A stretch of 64,000 bases of DNA, from NCBI RefSeq assembly GCF_018294505.1, contig NC_057811.1, positions 402,817,669 through 402,881,668 of the forward strand, written 5' to 3'. Positions 32,219 to 44,292 of the stretch are shown here, in pieces. The first letter of the stretch is position 1. Each line of letters starts with the position of its first letter. This DNA comes from Triticum aestivum (lineage: Eukaryota > Streptophyta > Magnoliopsida > Poales > Poaceae). A model generated the notes under the pieces. It worked only from the letters and a program-made list of their open reading frames with translations, was not told the origin of the DNA and searched no databases. A program made the translations under genes and the position numbers.

Positions 32219-33732
32219 TCAGAAGGCACTAGGCCTGGCCACGTCGGGCCCCCCAAACAGCTGAAGAAGCTGAGTAGACCTCAGTTGTGTCAACGATAGA
32301 TGCATCAACACTAGATTTAAGGCATGATGGTGCGCACGGCAGTCCTCTGACATCTTCATTGCATCTTTGACTTCAAGTCAGAGCTGAGCTGAAGCAAGCC
32401 TTTCCGCTTTAAGTTGAGACTAAATAAGTCGAACTGATTGAGGCAGCGACTGCACAGAGGTTGTCTCACACCTGCTGGTGAGTAGCTTCAACTCAGTGTC
32501 TTCATCAAGACAGGACCTTGGGGTCATCTCGCTGTCCTCAAGATGGTTTGTCTCACTATCTTCCCTAAAGTTCTACCTAGCGTAAGAGATACGAGTCTGA
32601 AAGAGAAACAAGGAGACACGTAACAGGTTTCACAATTATATAAGCAAATAAATGGATCTGTTCTGCATAAGGAACATGTTTTTACAACTACAATTTGAAA
32701 CTGGTAGTTGTTGCAAACATCCAATCAGATGTAAACAGTAAAGCAAACAGCAGTGGAGGAAATGATGCCTATCCAAATCTATACTAGAACAAAGTTTGAA
32801 GGCTTGAGAAGGATGAACTTACATTACATGTTAACACGGGCTGGACAAAGCCCTTCTCCATGTTGATGGAAGGATAATTCAATAAATTCCCCAAAGAAAA
32901 TTCTTTATAAGCATTGCCAATATTCTACATTTTGCAAAGAGTAAATATAGATCAAATAATATTGGAAGAAACAGAGGATAATGAAGCTCAGGTGCAGACT
33001 GATGATACATAATCAAATAGCAATTAATTAAGTACAGCGTTACAAGGCAAAACGGAGAGAGGTACTGACAAGAGCAATGAGAGCCCATTATTGTTCTGAG
33101 GTTCTGAGATCGTATGATCCTTTGAGCAAGGAGATTCATCTGAAATTAGTTTTCATACAAGAGAGAGAAGGTAAGGCACAAGCAGAAATTTAGGAGTTCA
33201 AATTTTGAATTGATATCATAGACAGTACCTGACGCTGGGCTCCCAGCAGTTCTAATAGGGGTTTGGCCACTGGAGTAGGGGTAAAGTGTGGTACAGTTGG
33301 GCCTGTGTTTTCTGTGGCTGCTGATCTATCTGATTTAACAGGTATCACTACCTTTTCCAAATACCTAGTTTGTACTCCTTGAGGATCTGCACTCACCCTC
33401 TTCCTTTTGGACATCTATTACGAAAGAACAACATTTGACTGGAAAAACATAGTGTGACGACACATAGAATAGGTACAGAAAATGGATAGGTATGGCATAT
33501 ACTCATATATGATGCTTAAACTAAGCAGATGGTGTAACAAAGTAGAAGTAATGCAAGAGGTCAGATGCAAAATATGTGCGACCAATACAACTTTGCAAAG
33601 TTAGAGCAAGCACCTTGATGGGTGAATAAGATAGGCCATCCTCCACCATGCCAAGTTTGTTAGTCAGTGGATCGTTCCGCAATATTCCTCTTGTGCGCCC
33701 ATTCTCATATTCATTTTGATAATGTTCAATAT
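32219..33732 (-). pseudogene. Downstream exons of a CACTA-borne gene of unknown function
   Basis: Minus-strand exons with proper splice sites: 33732-33614 (HYQNEYENGRTRGIL, donor AAG|GTGCTT); 33414-33229 (MSKRKRVSADPQGVQ, donor CAG|GTACTG); about 33139-33071; and a last exon 32596-32219 (SLPQSVRLI, DAMKMSEDCRAHHH) carrying at least three in-frame TAG/TGA codons. The protein is hydrophilic with no known domain. I associate it with Triticeae transposon-encoded proteins. The likely upstream exons are at 50061-51928, separated by an intron that received element 2. Confidence 0.45.
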
Positions 33733-33739
33733 CTGACAT

Positions 33740-34180
33740 GCATGAAAACATAAAAACAAGTGAGATTTTCCTTGTAATGCAGAAGTGATTCTAATCCAAT
33801 ACTGCCTCCCTGTAAACCCCTTTGTGCTATCTCTGCAATTCTTTTAAAAGATGCCATGCATGCTGTAATTTGTTGTGTGCATTAATATAATGTGGCCAAC
33901 TACTCAAAATATGAGAGCTCCAGAAGTGATTACACTTCGCAGATGATAGCTTCAACATATAGTAAAGAAGAACAAGTCGACCTGACCTGACAGATTCAAA
34001 ATATACTAAGGGAGAACAACTCGACCTAACCAGTCGACCGCAAGAGAAGAGTATCATCTTAAAGAAGAGCAGAAGAGCAAGCAGATTGAAGATATTACAA
34101 GTCTTTCAATACAATGTCGGTTGGCCACCCATGATGAACCAGAGCGCACAGAGAAATACTATTCTTTCCGGTCTCTCCAT
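33740..34180. other. Probable intron sequence, no feature
   Basis: AT-rich with no coding frame of interest and no repeat seen by eye. It lies in the proposed intron of the CACTA-borne gene. Confidence 0.3.
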
Positions 34181-34184
34181 ATGT

Positions 34185-34704
34185 GGCTCACATGCATTTC
34201 GAAACTAAAGTAGGAACATTTAGCTAACCAATTAAACATCTCTGAGTTTTACTAATATCAGCAATAATATCAGATATGAATTGGTACAACTAAGCTTGTT
34301 TAGCTCGATTGGTGGAGCAGTGCTATTACGACACGAACCACGTAGGCTGATTGTGGTCATCATAAAATGGGGAAAACATAAGCATGATGAGTACAGTGTT
34401 GACCGTGGCAGTGGGATGGCAGATCTGAAGCTGCAAACCGCGCAAAGGGTAGTTAGCAACCGATGTTTGCTTTGAAATAACAACTAAGATTTGGTATGGA
34501 CAAGAAAGTACGGTCAACAAGTGACAAAGAATTGCAATTATGCTGCCTCTCTATATGTCGCGACATGCATTTGGAAACTCAAGTGGGACCTTTAGCTAAC
34601 CAATTAAATGTGCCGGTTAACTAATATCAGTATCATATCACAATCATATTTGAACAACTAAGCTTTCGAATTCTGAGTGTTGTGTTGTTTAGCTTGAAGG
34701 GTGG
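34185..34704. repeat. Diverged ~350-bp tandem units, copies 1 and 2 (left part)
   Basis: Copy 1 (about 34185-34550) and copy 2 (from about 34553) share TGCATTTCGAAACT, TTTAGCTAACCAATTAAA, CTAATATCAG and the AAGCTTGTTTAGCT block. Copy 2 is cut at 34704 by element 2 and resumes at 48170. A third copy follows at about 48290. Confidence 0.7.
34700..34704. repeat. Target site duplication, element 2, left
   Basis: GGTGG, repeated exactly at 48165-48169. Confidence 0.93.
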
Positions 34705-35876
34705 TGTCGGGTGGTAGGTGCGACATATGCCAACGGGTGGCTTATCATTGTGGGAGCCAGTAAGACGTCGCTGGTGCCTGGAAACGGTATGAGGCGAAGA
34801 CATGCACGCCGGCGAATCTTACCCAGGTTCGGGGCTCTCCGTGGAGATAACACCCCTAGTCCTACTCTGCGGGGTCTCCGCATGATCACTAGATCAAGAC
34901 AAGTAGCTACAAGTGCTCCTTGAGCTGTCGGGTTAGAGGGAGAAGAAGGGCAAGGCTAGCTCTCCTTTTCTCTCTATGTGGTGCGTGTAATTCTATGAGA
35001 CCAACCCTTTGCATGGGTGTCCCGGGAGGTTTGTATAGGCCTACCCCCCAGGGGTACAATGGTAATCCGGCTAGGCGCGGGTCCCAGCCATCAGTGTCTA
35101 TGCTTGCCGGCTTCTCCGCCGGTCATTGGGGCCCGCCGAATGGTGGGTCCCGCCGGCTGCCGGCTTCTTGGCCGGCACGCCGGCCCCACCGCATGGGGGC
35201 ATTGTCGGCGGCTGGTTACTGTTGCCTCGCCTCTGATGACGAGGGCTTTGTCGAGGTAAGCATGGCTACAGTGTCGCCGCCTTGGCGAGCTCTCACTGTA
35301 GCCTTACCTCGTCTTGTCTCCTTAATAGGGCGCCTGCTTCGAGGGAGGGAGGTAGCCGACTGTTAGGAGCCGGCCACATCCCTGGCCGACTAGAGGATGC
35401 CGGGCCGTCTCCAGATGTCTCCCTGGCAAAGGGGCCCGCCGCCCGCGGGCCGTCCTGGCACATGTCGTGGGTGACGTCGGGGCCAACATGGCTACAGTGC
35501 CGCGCCGGACGGGGGGATGGCTGGCCCGTACGGCGCCCTGTGGCTGTGCCTAATCCGGGATTCGGGGGTAGTGGGCTGTACTGCGGCCACGCCCCATCCT
35601 ATCACCGTTATGTGGGTACAGTCTTAGTGGGTGCAGTCTTGGCCGGCTTCTGGGAGTCGGCCTTCTTCATGGCCGGCTTCTGGGAGTCGGGTATCTGGTA
35701 TTTTTCATGGGGGAGGTTTTCTGGGACTGGGTCGCCTTCTCGGAGTCGGCCCTGGGGATAGCCGGCCGGAGGAAGGCGGCCCTATGCTTTGTGTGCTTGA
35801 AGGCTTGAATGGCCTGATAATTTTTCAAAGAGCCAGGGGGAGTCGGTTAGGCTACCCGTGGCCATTTACTCTGACA
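34705..35876 (-). repeat. Element 2 LTR, 3' copy
   Basis: 1,172 bp, TGTCGG...CTGACA. The minus-strand TATA box here reads TATACAA (35031-35037) whereas the other three LTRs read TATATAA. Confidence 0.95.
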
Positions 35877-35891
35877 GTAGTCCCTGAAGCT
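35877..35891 (-). promoter_or_regulatory. Element 2 polypurine tract
   Basis: The minus strand reads AGCTTCAGGGACTAC, one base different from element 1 (CAGGG for CGGGG), directly before the 3' LTR. Confidence 0.75.
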
Positions 35892-36328
35892 GATTGGGCT
35901 TCGAGGTTGAGTGGAGGTCGAGAAGCTCGGGCAGCTTCTTATCTTGACGAGCCGGCAGCTCGGAGCCAGCTTCGGTTGGGCACGCCGTCTTGGCGAAAAA
36001 AATTTAAAGTCGTAGGGTGGGAGTCTGTTGGCGCGTGCGCTGGGCTGCGGACCGGCCGCTCGCTGCCTGTGAACCACGTGGCATCCCTTGGCTAAAAAGG
36101 GCCTGCCAGCCCACGCGCGCGACAAGACGTCACCGCAGGTCGGGGGCCCACCACTCCTGCGCCCAGGCCCAGGCGCGGATTTTCTACGGCCCAAAGCCGT
36201 CCGCACGTCTTCCTGCGGCGGTTTCGGCACGTCTTTAGGGCGCAGTAATCGCGGGACGTGGGGGAGTGGGTGCAGTTAATCCTACGTCCCACCCCACTCC
36301 TCGCCTCCTCGGCTTCGCCGCACGAGGC

Positions 36329-36334
36329 TATAAG
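36329..36334 (+). promoter_or_regulatory. TATA box of the element 2 antisense gene
   Basis: TATAAG in GGCTATAAGTAGGGGG, about 160 bp upstream of the ATG at 36490. The core and its flanks match element 1. Confidence 0.65.
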
Positions 36335-36489
36335 TAGGGGGAGGAGGGGAAGCGGCAGACGCTCGCACGCTCATCTCCTCTCCGCCATCTTCTTCCTCCT
36401 GCTTTCCCTCATTGCAGCGTCTCGCCGCCGCACCGTCCCACCTTTCTTTTCCCCGCCGCCGCGCTCATTCTTGCCGGCCTCACGCCGCC

Positions 36490-39400
36490 ATGCAGTACGG
36501 CGGGGACTGGGACGGCTCCAACGTCCACGAGGACCACGTCGAGTTCCTCCGCAAGACGCGGCGGCTGCCCGGCGCGGATAAGGTGTGGGTCCGTCTCGCG
36601 CCTGTGAAGGAGATCACGCCGGAGCCGGAGGAAGGCGAGCGGGTGGTCTTCCGCTCGCATTTCTTGCGCGGCATCGGCTTGCTAGCAAGCGCTTTCTTCT
36701 GTTCCTTTCTTGAATTCTATCAACTCCAGCCGCACCACCTCACCCCGAACACGGTGGTGCTGCTGTCCGCCATCGTCACCTTATGCGAAGGCTATCTTGG
36801 CGTTCTCCCCACCCTCGAGCTTTGGGGGGAGTTCTTCCAGTCCAAGCTGGGCACGCGTATGCAGGGCGTGCCGGCTCAGAGTGGCGCCTTCATCGCGATG
36901 CGGAGGGTGGCAGCCGACAACCCCTTCCCCGTCATCACGCTAATCCAGTCGATGAAGCTCTGGCAGAAGTCATACTTCTACGTGAAGAACGTCGCCCCAC
37001 AAGGCGACTACGTCAATTTGCCGGCTTATGTAGCCGGCCCGCCGGTAGGTAGGCGGCCCCAGTGGTCCTATCGGGTCGTGATGCTGACGCCGGCTGGAGC
37101 CGCGGCCATCGCCCAACTGCGGGTGATGATCCAGTCGGAGGGCCTGACTGGGCCCAACTTGCTGGCCGCCATCGTCACGCGCCGGGTGCTTCCGCTTCAG
37201 AGCCGCCCTCACCTGATCTGTCAGATGAGCGGCCAGCTCGATCCGAGTCGGATGTGCACCAAGGACATGCCGCACGATGAGGTGGCCCACATGGTGAATT
37301 ACCTTGCGAACTGCAAGCTCTCCGCAGAATGGCAGTTTGGCAAGGAGCCATATTCGCGAGCACATCCGCCGCCCATGGTGTGTTCTCCTTTTCCCTCTCT
37401 TCTCGTAATTTTGTCGCCGAGTCCCTTTTGGCCGACTCTGACTAGTCGCCATGTCCTTGGCAGAGCCCTCTCCTTCGGCCTGCAGGTGGGTCGGGGGCGG
37501 AGCGCCGATTCCTCCCCAACCGGACGGAGCACGACCTGGAGGACCCCGACTTGGGGGCGGCCGCCATGGATGACAACACCGAGGCGGGTGGCGGCCAAGC
37601 TGGCGGCGAGGCAGGCGGCTCCGGGCTTGTAGTCAGCTTCGACGACTGGCCGGATGACGACGAGGCGGAAGTCGTCCCACGCCGCCAGCCGGCGTCTGGC
37701 CACGGCGCGGGTTCCTCCACCGCGCCGCCTGCTCGGGGCGGCGGGCAGAAGCGTCATGCCGCGTCGGGCTTGTTCGGCAGTCGGCCGAAGAAGCCCAAGG
37801 GCGGGGCAGCGGCGACCAGGCGGGAAGAGGCAGCCGCAGACGGTGTCGGCGTAAGTGTATACTCCTTCGTGTATTCTTTCTTCTTTTCTCTGGTAGTTCC
37901 TGAATCCTTGTCCTTTCTCAAAAAATCAGGGCTCCACTGTCGCTCGAGCGGGTTGCTGCCGCCTCCGTCATTGGATCGCTGGGAGGATCCGGGAGCACGA
38001 CTCGCCGCGTAGAACCCCATGCCGAGCTTCAGGCGGCGACGGAGGAGGAGGCGGCGAAGGCGCGCGCCGATGCAGCGGCCAAGGCCCAAGCGGAGGCTGC
38101 GGCCGCGGCGATGGCGGAGGGGGCCTTGCTAGTCACCCCTCTGCGCGTGGCGGCGCCTGAGGCCCCAGAGCCCCAGCCAGAAGAAGCCGGCGGTGACCAG
38201 CCGGGTCTGGAGAGGGAGGACGACGCCGTCGTCCCGGAGAGGGAGGCAGCACCGGCCCCGCCGACTGGGGCGACCCAAGGCGGCCGGCCTAACTTGCCGC
38301 CTGCGCAATCGGCCGGGGGCGAGCCGGCTGCGAGGACTGATCTGGTGGTCCCGACGCCGTCGCGCCAGCACGCGGGGAAGGCTGCATCGGAGCCGCAGAC
38401 GGCCGCGGGCTCCAGCTCGTCGGCCCAGGACATGGAGGCGGCCAGCGCCAGCTCGGGGTGGACGTCGGGTGGAGGGACGGCTGTGGTGAACGTGGCCGCG
38501 CAGGATGTCCGGAATCGGCTTCAAGCCCAGGCTGCGGCGCTGAGGAAATATAATGACGAGTTCCTTGCGACGCGGGCGGCCATTCGGGTTAGTCTTCTTC
38601 TCTTTGCTTTTTTGATCTTGGTTTCTTCCGTGGGGCGCGTCAGCGCACCCACTGGGTGTAGTCCCCGAGTTCCGAGTCGGCTGCTGAGTAGGCGGCTTGG
38701 AACTTCCTAGCGGGCCTTGTTTTGCTATTCTTGTTCTCATTCGCTCCTCTGCCTGACTTGCAGGACTACCACAACCTCCGCGCGGCTACCTTCAACTCCC
38801 AGGCTCGGGAGCTGACCCAGAAGACTGCTGACCTATCTAAGAGCCGGGGTGAGTGCTTCGTCTTTTATCTCACGTGGGGGCGCGTCAGCGTACCCACTGG
38901 GTGTAGTCCCCGAGATTCGGGCCGACTGCTGAGCAGTCGGGTCGGATCTTCCTTGACGACTTCTTCCTTATTGCTTCTTTCTTTTCTGCCATCCCTGTAG
39001 CAGCCAACGCCGGTCTAAGGGAGCAGCCGGGCGGGACTTAGGCCACCCTCCGCGCTAAGGAGGCCGAGTTTGCCGCCTTGGCACAAGAGCGCGACCGCTT
39101 GGCCAAGAGGTTGGCCGACCAGGAGGAGAGCCACAAGGCGGCCCTGAAGGCGGTGCGGGACAGCGAGGCCGCCCTCCAAGCCGAGTATGAGACAGAGGCG
39201 GCCAGCTGGGCCGAAGCGAAGCAGACGCTGATCAACGGTTATGGCCAGATCGAAGACTTGGTTGACGGTAGGCCGCCTTCCTCTTCGTCGTTGCCTGCCG
39301 CTTGCCGTTTTAGCTCGTTTTCTGACTTGGTGTTTTTCTCTTCTTTCTCTTTCTTCCTTGCGCAGAGTACTTCCCTGGCTACTCTACCGCCGCCAACCAG

Positions 39401-40150
39401 GTCGTCGAGGCCCACTGTGAGGCACAAAGGCAGGCTGGCGCCGAAATCGCACCAAACGCTTGCCGGTCGCTGGAGGAGCAGCTCTTGGCGATCCAGGCCC
39501 GCCTCCAGCCGGCTCATCGCCTGCTCCGCCGGTTTCAGCGTGTTGGGGCGCAGGTGTTGGCCGCTCTCTGGCCTGGTGAAGTGATTCCCCGCACCCCCAG
39601 TCGGACTGCCGACTGGCTGGAGGTGGCGGTCGGCCGCTTCGAGGCCTGGAAGGCTTCGGCGGCTCAGTCCGGTGCCAGGCGGGCGCTGGAGTTCGCCAAG
39701 GCCTGGTATCCCGAGCTGAGTCTGGACTAGCTGGCCGCCTGGCGGCAGGAGGTCGACACGGAGCTGGAGCCGGCGCGGCCGGCTATCATCCAGCGGGCTT
39801 CGGCGATCGCCGACTACACCGACACCAGCGCCTTTGCTCCTGAGGTGGACAACAACGGTGTTGCCCAGCCGGAGCAGTGGTTCGGGCTGAACCCGGCAGA
39901 CGGCGAGGACTCGGCGGAGGAGATCGACTCCAGCGATGAGGGCGAGGAGGAGGAGGGTGAAGACGCCGGGCCAGATGGTGGAGCGGTCGGTCAGCCACAG
40001 CTTGACCGTGCCTCCAGCAACAAGGCACGCGCGGGTGCACCGCCTGCAGCCGGCGATGATCAAGCTGAGACCCGCCAGCCGGCCACTCCTCCAGCCGGTG
40101 GCGCCATCTCCACCGACCAACCCGGCTCCCACACTGCGCCCTTAGTCTAG
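36490..40150 (+). pseudogene. Element 2 antisense gene: PF04195 domain, coiled coil, acidic tail; six exons
   Basis: Exons 36490-37377, 37464-37850, 37930-38587, 38764-38848, 39001-39267, 39366-40150, all with GT-AG borders. Every junction keeps phase once a 38-bp deletion near 37832 is allowed for, giving about 1,035 codons. Exon 1 carries the PF04195 block (FRSHFLRGIGLLAS, EFYQLQPHHLTPNTVV, YFYVKNVAPQGDYVNLP). Exon 5 is a coiled coil (RLADQEESHKAAL) and the last exon has an acidic EEIDSSDEGEEEEGEDAG tract. Besides the deletion, TAG at 39039 and 39728 interrupt it. Function is unknown. Conserved splicing and position argue that it was once a real protein gene. Confidence 0.85.
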
Positions 40151-40873
40151 TCTGCTGCCTCTATTTTCCTGTTTTACCACTCTTGGAACAGTATTTTGTT
40201 AGGTTTGCACAATTCCACCCACTGGGGGTGTATTCGAACTACATGATTACCGGTCTATTGGGGGCCTTAATTGTAAATATGATTATGCATGCATTTGGCT
40301 TTCCCTTGTTCTTTGATTTTCATCCTTCTGCTGTTTCCTTTGCCGCCCTCCCTTGGTTGCCGCCTCCCTAGTCGGACAGTTGCTCTGCAATCTGTGGCTG
40401 GAGGAGTGCTTGGCCAGTTGGGAGGGCAAGTACTCTAGCTTTGTTGGATTATAGCGAAGTGATTGGGAGGCCAGCCAGCCGACTGTTTTGACAGCCGGCA
40501 AACGTGGTTGGAGGCCGCCTTTTCGTTATACAAGTTCGTTAGTCCTTAGCCGTTTTTCATGTGGGCATCCTTTCTGCCTTTGGCTCTTGCTAGTCGGATA
40601 GTCGGTTCTTCGAGCTGCGACTTTCAACAAGAGAGGGCTCGGGTGCCGGCACACTACTTGTCTGACTTCAGGTAGAACTTTACTATAACTTAAGGGGGCC
40701 AGTCCACGGGCCGACTAGTCGAACCCGGTGCCAGACAGAAAATCAGATGTAATAATACATTCATGAATATGACACTCGTCATTCATAGATAAAGGAGGGC
40801 AGTCCCCGAGTGCTCCTCGGGGGGCCCGTTGTTTCGTACTTAATACAAAAAGGTAGCATGATACATACTACTT
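40151..40873. other. Element 2 spacer between the convergent genes
   Basis: Counterpart of 21644-22368 in element 1, closely similar. No coding signal. It contains the stem-like CCCCGAGTGCTCCTCGGGGG near 40804. Confidence 0.5.
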
Positions 40874-43800
40874 TCAACTGTAAAATCTTCTCAGGAGGTT
40901 CGCGTTCCATGGTCGCTCTGACTCCTTGCCGGAATCATCCCTCTTGCGTGCTCTTGGTTTTTGTGCGTCGATCAGGTAGTAGGAGTTGTTGCCTAGCACC
41001 TTGCTGATGACGCAAGGGCTTTCCCAAGGGGCCGAGAGCTTGTGATGGCCGGCTGTTCGCTGGATCAGCCGAAGCACAAGGTCGCCCTCTTGGAAAGATC
41101 TTGGCTTGACCTTGCGGTTGTGGTAACGGCGCAAACCCAGCTGGTAGATGGCGGACCGGCTGAGTGCTAACAGCTGGCCTTCTTCCAGCAGGTCGACGCC
41201 GTCTTCTCGCGCTTCCTTGGCCTCCGCCTCCGTGTACATGGTGACCCGAGGCGAGTCGAACTCGATGTCGGTTGGGATGACGGCCTCGGCACCATATACA
41301 AGGAAGAATGGAGTGAAGCCGGTTGACTTGTTAGGGGTAGTACGCAGACTCCAGAGGACAGCCGGCAGCTCATCGAGCCAGCAGCCGGCCGATCGCTCCA
41401 GTGGTACGACCAGTCGGGGCTTGATGCCGGAGAGGATGAGTCCATTTGCTCGCTCGACCTGGCCGTTTGACTGCGGGTGGGCAACGGACGCTAAGTCCAG
41501 TCGGATACCCTGCGTCGCGCAGAAACGTGCCAGTGCTCCTTTGGCAAAGTTTGTGCCGTTGTCGGTGATGATGCTGTGCGGCACGCCGTACCGAGTAGTG
41601 ATGTCGGCAATGAACGTCACGGCAGTCGGCCCGTTCAGCTTCTTGATCGGCTTTGCTTCGATCCACTTGGTAAATTTGTCCACGGCGACAAGCAGATGTG
41701 TCAGGCCGCCGCGGGCTGTCTTGAATGGGCCCACCATGTCTAGCCCCCAGACGGCAAGGGCCAGGTGAGGGGGATGGTCTTGAGTGCAGAAGCCGGCAGG
41801 TGTTGCTTGGAACTGAAGACTTGGCATCCTTTGCAGCTTTTGACTATCTCTTTGGCATCTTCCAAAGCAGTCGGCCAAAAGAAACCGTGGCAGAAAGCTT
41901 TGGCCACAAGTGATCTTGAGGCTCCGTTGTGGCCGCATTCGCCTTGTTGGATATCCTTGAGGATTGCCACACCTTTCTCTGGCTCGACGCAGCGCTGGAA
42001 GACTCCAGTGACGCTGCGCTTGACAAGTTCTCTGTTTATTATTGCATATGCTCCGGCTCGACGTTGCACTAGTCTTGCCGAGATCTCATCAGCCGGCAGC
42101 TCTCTATTGACTAGGAAGTTGAGGATGGGCTGGGCCCATGATGGAGCTGTGACTTCTTCTACTGCCAGTACGGCCACTGTGACTCGGGTGGGCGGGTTGG
42201 GTGGTGGGGAGTTGGAGCCGGCCACCGCTTCTTGTGTCGCTGCAGTCCCCGGGCCGACTGCTGCAGTCCCCGGGTCGGGTTCTGAAGTCCCCGGGCCGGG
42301 TGCGACTACGGCAGTCCCCGGGCCGGTTGTCGAAGTCCCCGAGCCGCCTGCTGGGTTCCTCCAGTCGGATCCGGCTGCATCGGTGGCAGGCGGTACGAAG
42401 ATAGAGTCCGACTCTGGAGACGGCTTGATGGACGGTTTGAGGAGGCGCTGGAGAGAGACACCGGTCGGTATAGCCTGTCGGGTAGAGCCGATCCGCGCCA
42501 GGGCATCTGCTTGGTCGTTGTCGACCCGTGGCACGTGAAGGAACTCGCACCCTTCGAAGTACCCACTGATCTGCTGGACGAGGAATCGATAGCTCGCCAT
42601 GTTTGCATCCTTGGCGTCCCAGTCGCCAGATGACTGCTGGACCACCAAGTCTGAGTCGTCATAACACAGGATCCGGCGTATGCCTAGCTCTTTGGCTAGC
42701 CGGAGCCCGTGTATGAGTGCCTCGTACTCAGCCACGTTGTTGGAGGCGGCGAAGTGGATTTGCAGCGTGTATCTGAGTTTGTCGCCTTTGGGAGAGGTGA
42801 GGACGATGCCGGCTCCCAAGCCGGTGCGCATCTTGGACCCGTCGAAGTGCATCCGCCAATGGGTAGAGTCGGGAGCCAGCGGTAGGTACTGGGTCTCGGC
42901 CCAGTCGACAAGGAAGTCGGCCAATGCTTGGGACTTGATGGCGGTGCGGGGCTGGTAGAAGATTTTGTAAGGTGCCAGCGCAATGGCCCATTTAGCCACC
43001 CGGCCGGATGCATCCCGGCTGCCTATGATCTCGGCAAGCGGGGCGGTGCACACGACCGTGATGGGATGCTCTTGAAAGTAGGGCTTCAGCTTCTTGGCGG
43101 CGAAGTACACTCCAGAGCACATCTTCTGGTAGTGCGGGTAGTTTTGCTTTGAGCTGGATAGTACTTCGCTTAGATAATACACCGGCCTCTGGACTAGCTG
43201 GGCTCGGCCTTCTTCCGGGCGCTGGACCACGACAACTGTACTGACCACTCGGCTAGTCGCGGCAATGTAAAGGAGCATGGGCTCCTTCTCAGTCGGCGCC
43301 GCCAGGACAGGTGGAGTAGTCAGCATCTTCTTCAACTCATGGAAGGCTTGGTCTGCTTGGTCATTCCACTCAAAATGAGTGGATTTCTTCATGAGTCGGT
43401 ACAGGGGGAGAGCCTTCTCTCCAAGCCGGCTGATAAAGCGGTTTAAGGAGGCCAGGCAACCAGTGAACTTCTGCACGTCCCGCAACTTGGTGGGAATCTC
43501 CATTCTCTCAATGGCCTTGATCTTCACAGGGTTGCACTCAATGCCGCGTTCGGAGACCAGAAAACCTAGAAGTTGGCCGGCTGGTACTCCGAACACGCAT
43601 TTCACGGGGTTGAGCTTGATCTGGAATCGGCACAAGTTGGCAAATGTTTCTTTGAGGTCCTCCAGCAGGGTGCCGCGCTTCTCTGTCTTCACCACAATAT
43701 CGTCTACGTAGACGTGGGCATTTCTGCCGAGTTGCTTGAGGATGCATTTCTGCATGCAACGCTGAAAAGTGGCACCGGCATTCCTCAAGCCGAATGTCAT

Positions 43801-44292
43801 AGTCAGGTAACAGAAAGCTCCGAATGGTGTGATGAAGGCAGTCTTCAGGCGGTCCGCTGGGTCCAACTTGATCTGGTGGTATCCTGAGTAGGCATCCAAA
43901 AAGCTCAACGGCTCGCATCCGGCCGTGGAGTCTATCACTTGATCAATCCGTGGCAAAGCAAACGGATCTTTGGGGCAGGCCTTGTTGAGGCTGGTGTAGT
44001 CTATACACATATGCCATTTGTTGTTCTTCTTCAACACCAAGACTGGGTTGGCAAGCCACTCGGGGAAAAATACTTCCATAATAAAGCCGGCGGCGAGGAG
44101 CCGGGCTATCTCTTCTCCTACGATTCTTCGCTTCTCTTCTGACAGTCTGCGGAGGGGCTGCTTGACCGGCTTCGCGTCGGCTCGGACGTGCAATTTGTGC
44201 TCGGCGAAATCCTTCGGAACACCCAGCATGTCCTTTGGGGACCATGCAAAGATGTCTCGATTCTCACGGAGGAAGTCGACGAGCTCGCCTTC
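40874..44292 (-). pseudogene. pol: Element 2 pol: RT, RNase H, integrase
   Basis: The first 829-codon frame (44229-41740) has RT motifs IDYTSLNKACPKDPF, FLDAYSGYHQI and YVDD. RNase H motifs are HFDGSK, AEYEAL, YDDSD and NDQADALAR, all catalytic acids present. A Pro/Gly repeat linker is followed by the integrase finger, whose first His is Gln (IQQGECGHN). A single missing base near 41757 shifts the frame. The DDE core continues in the next frame (VWGLDMVGPF, ITDNGTNF, QVERANG), ending LLRRFYS at 40874. Confidence 0.93.
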
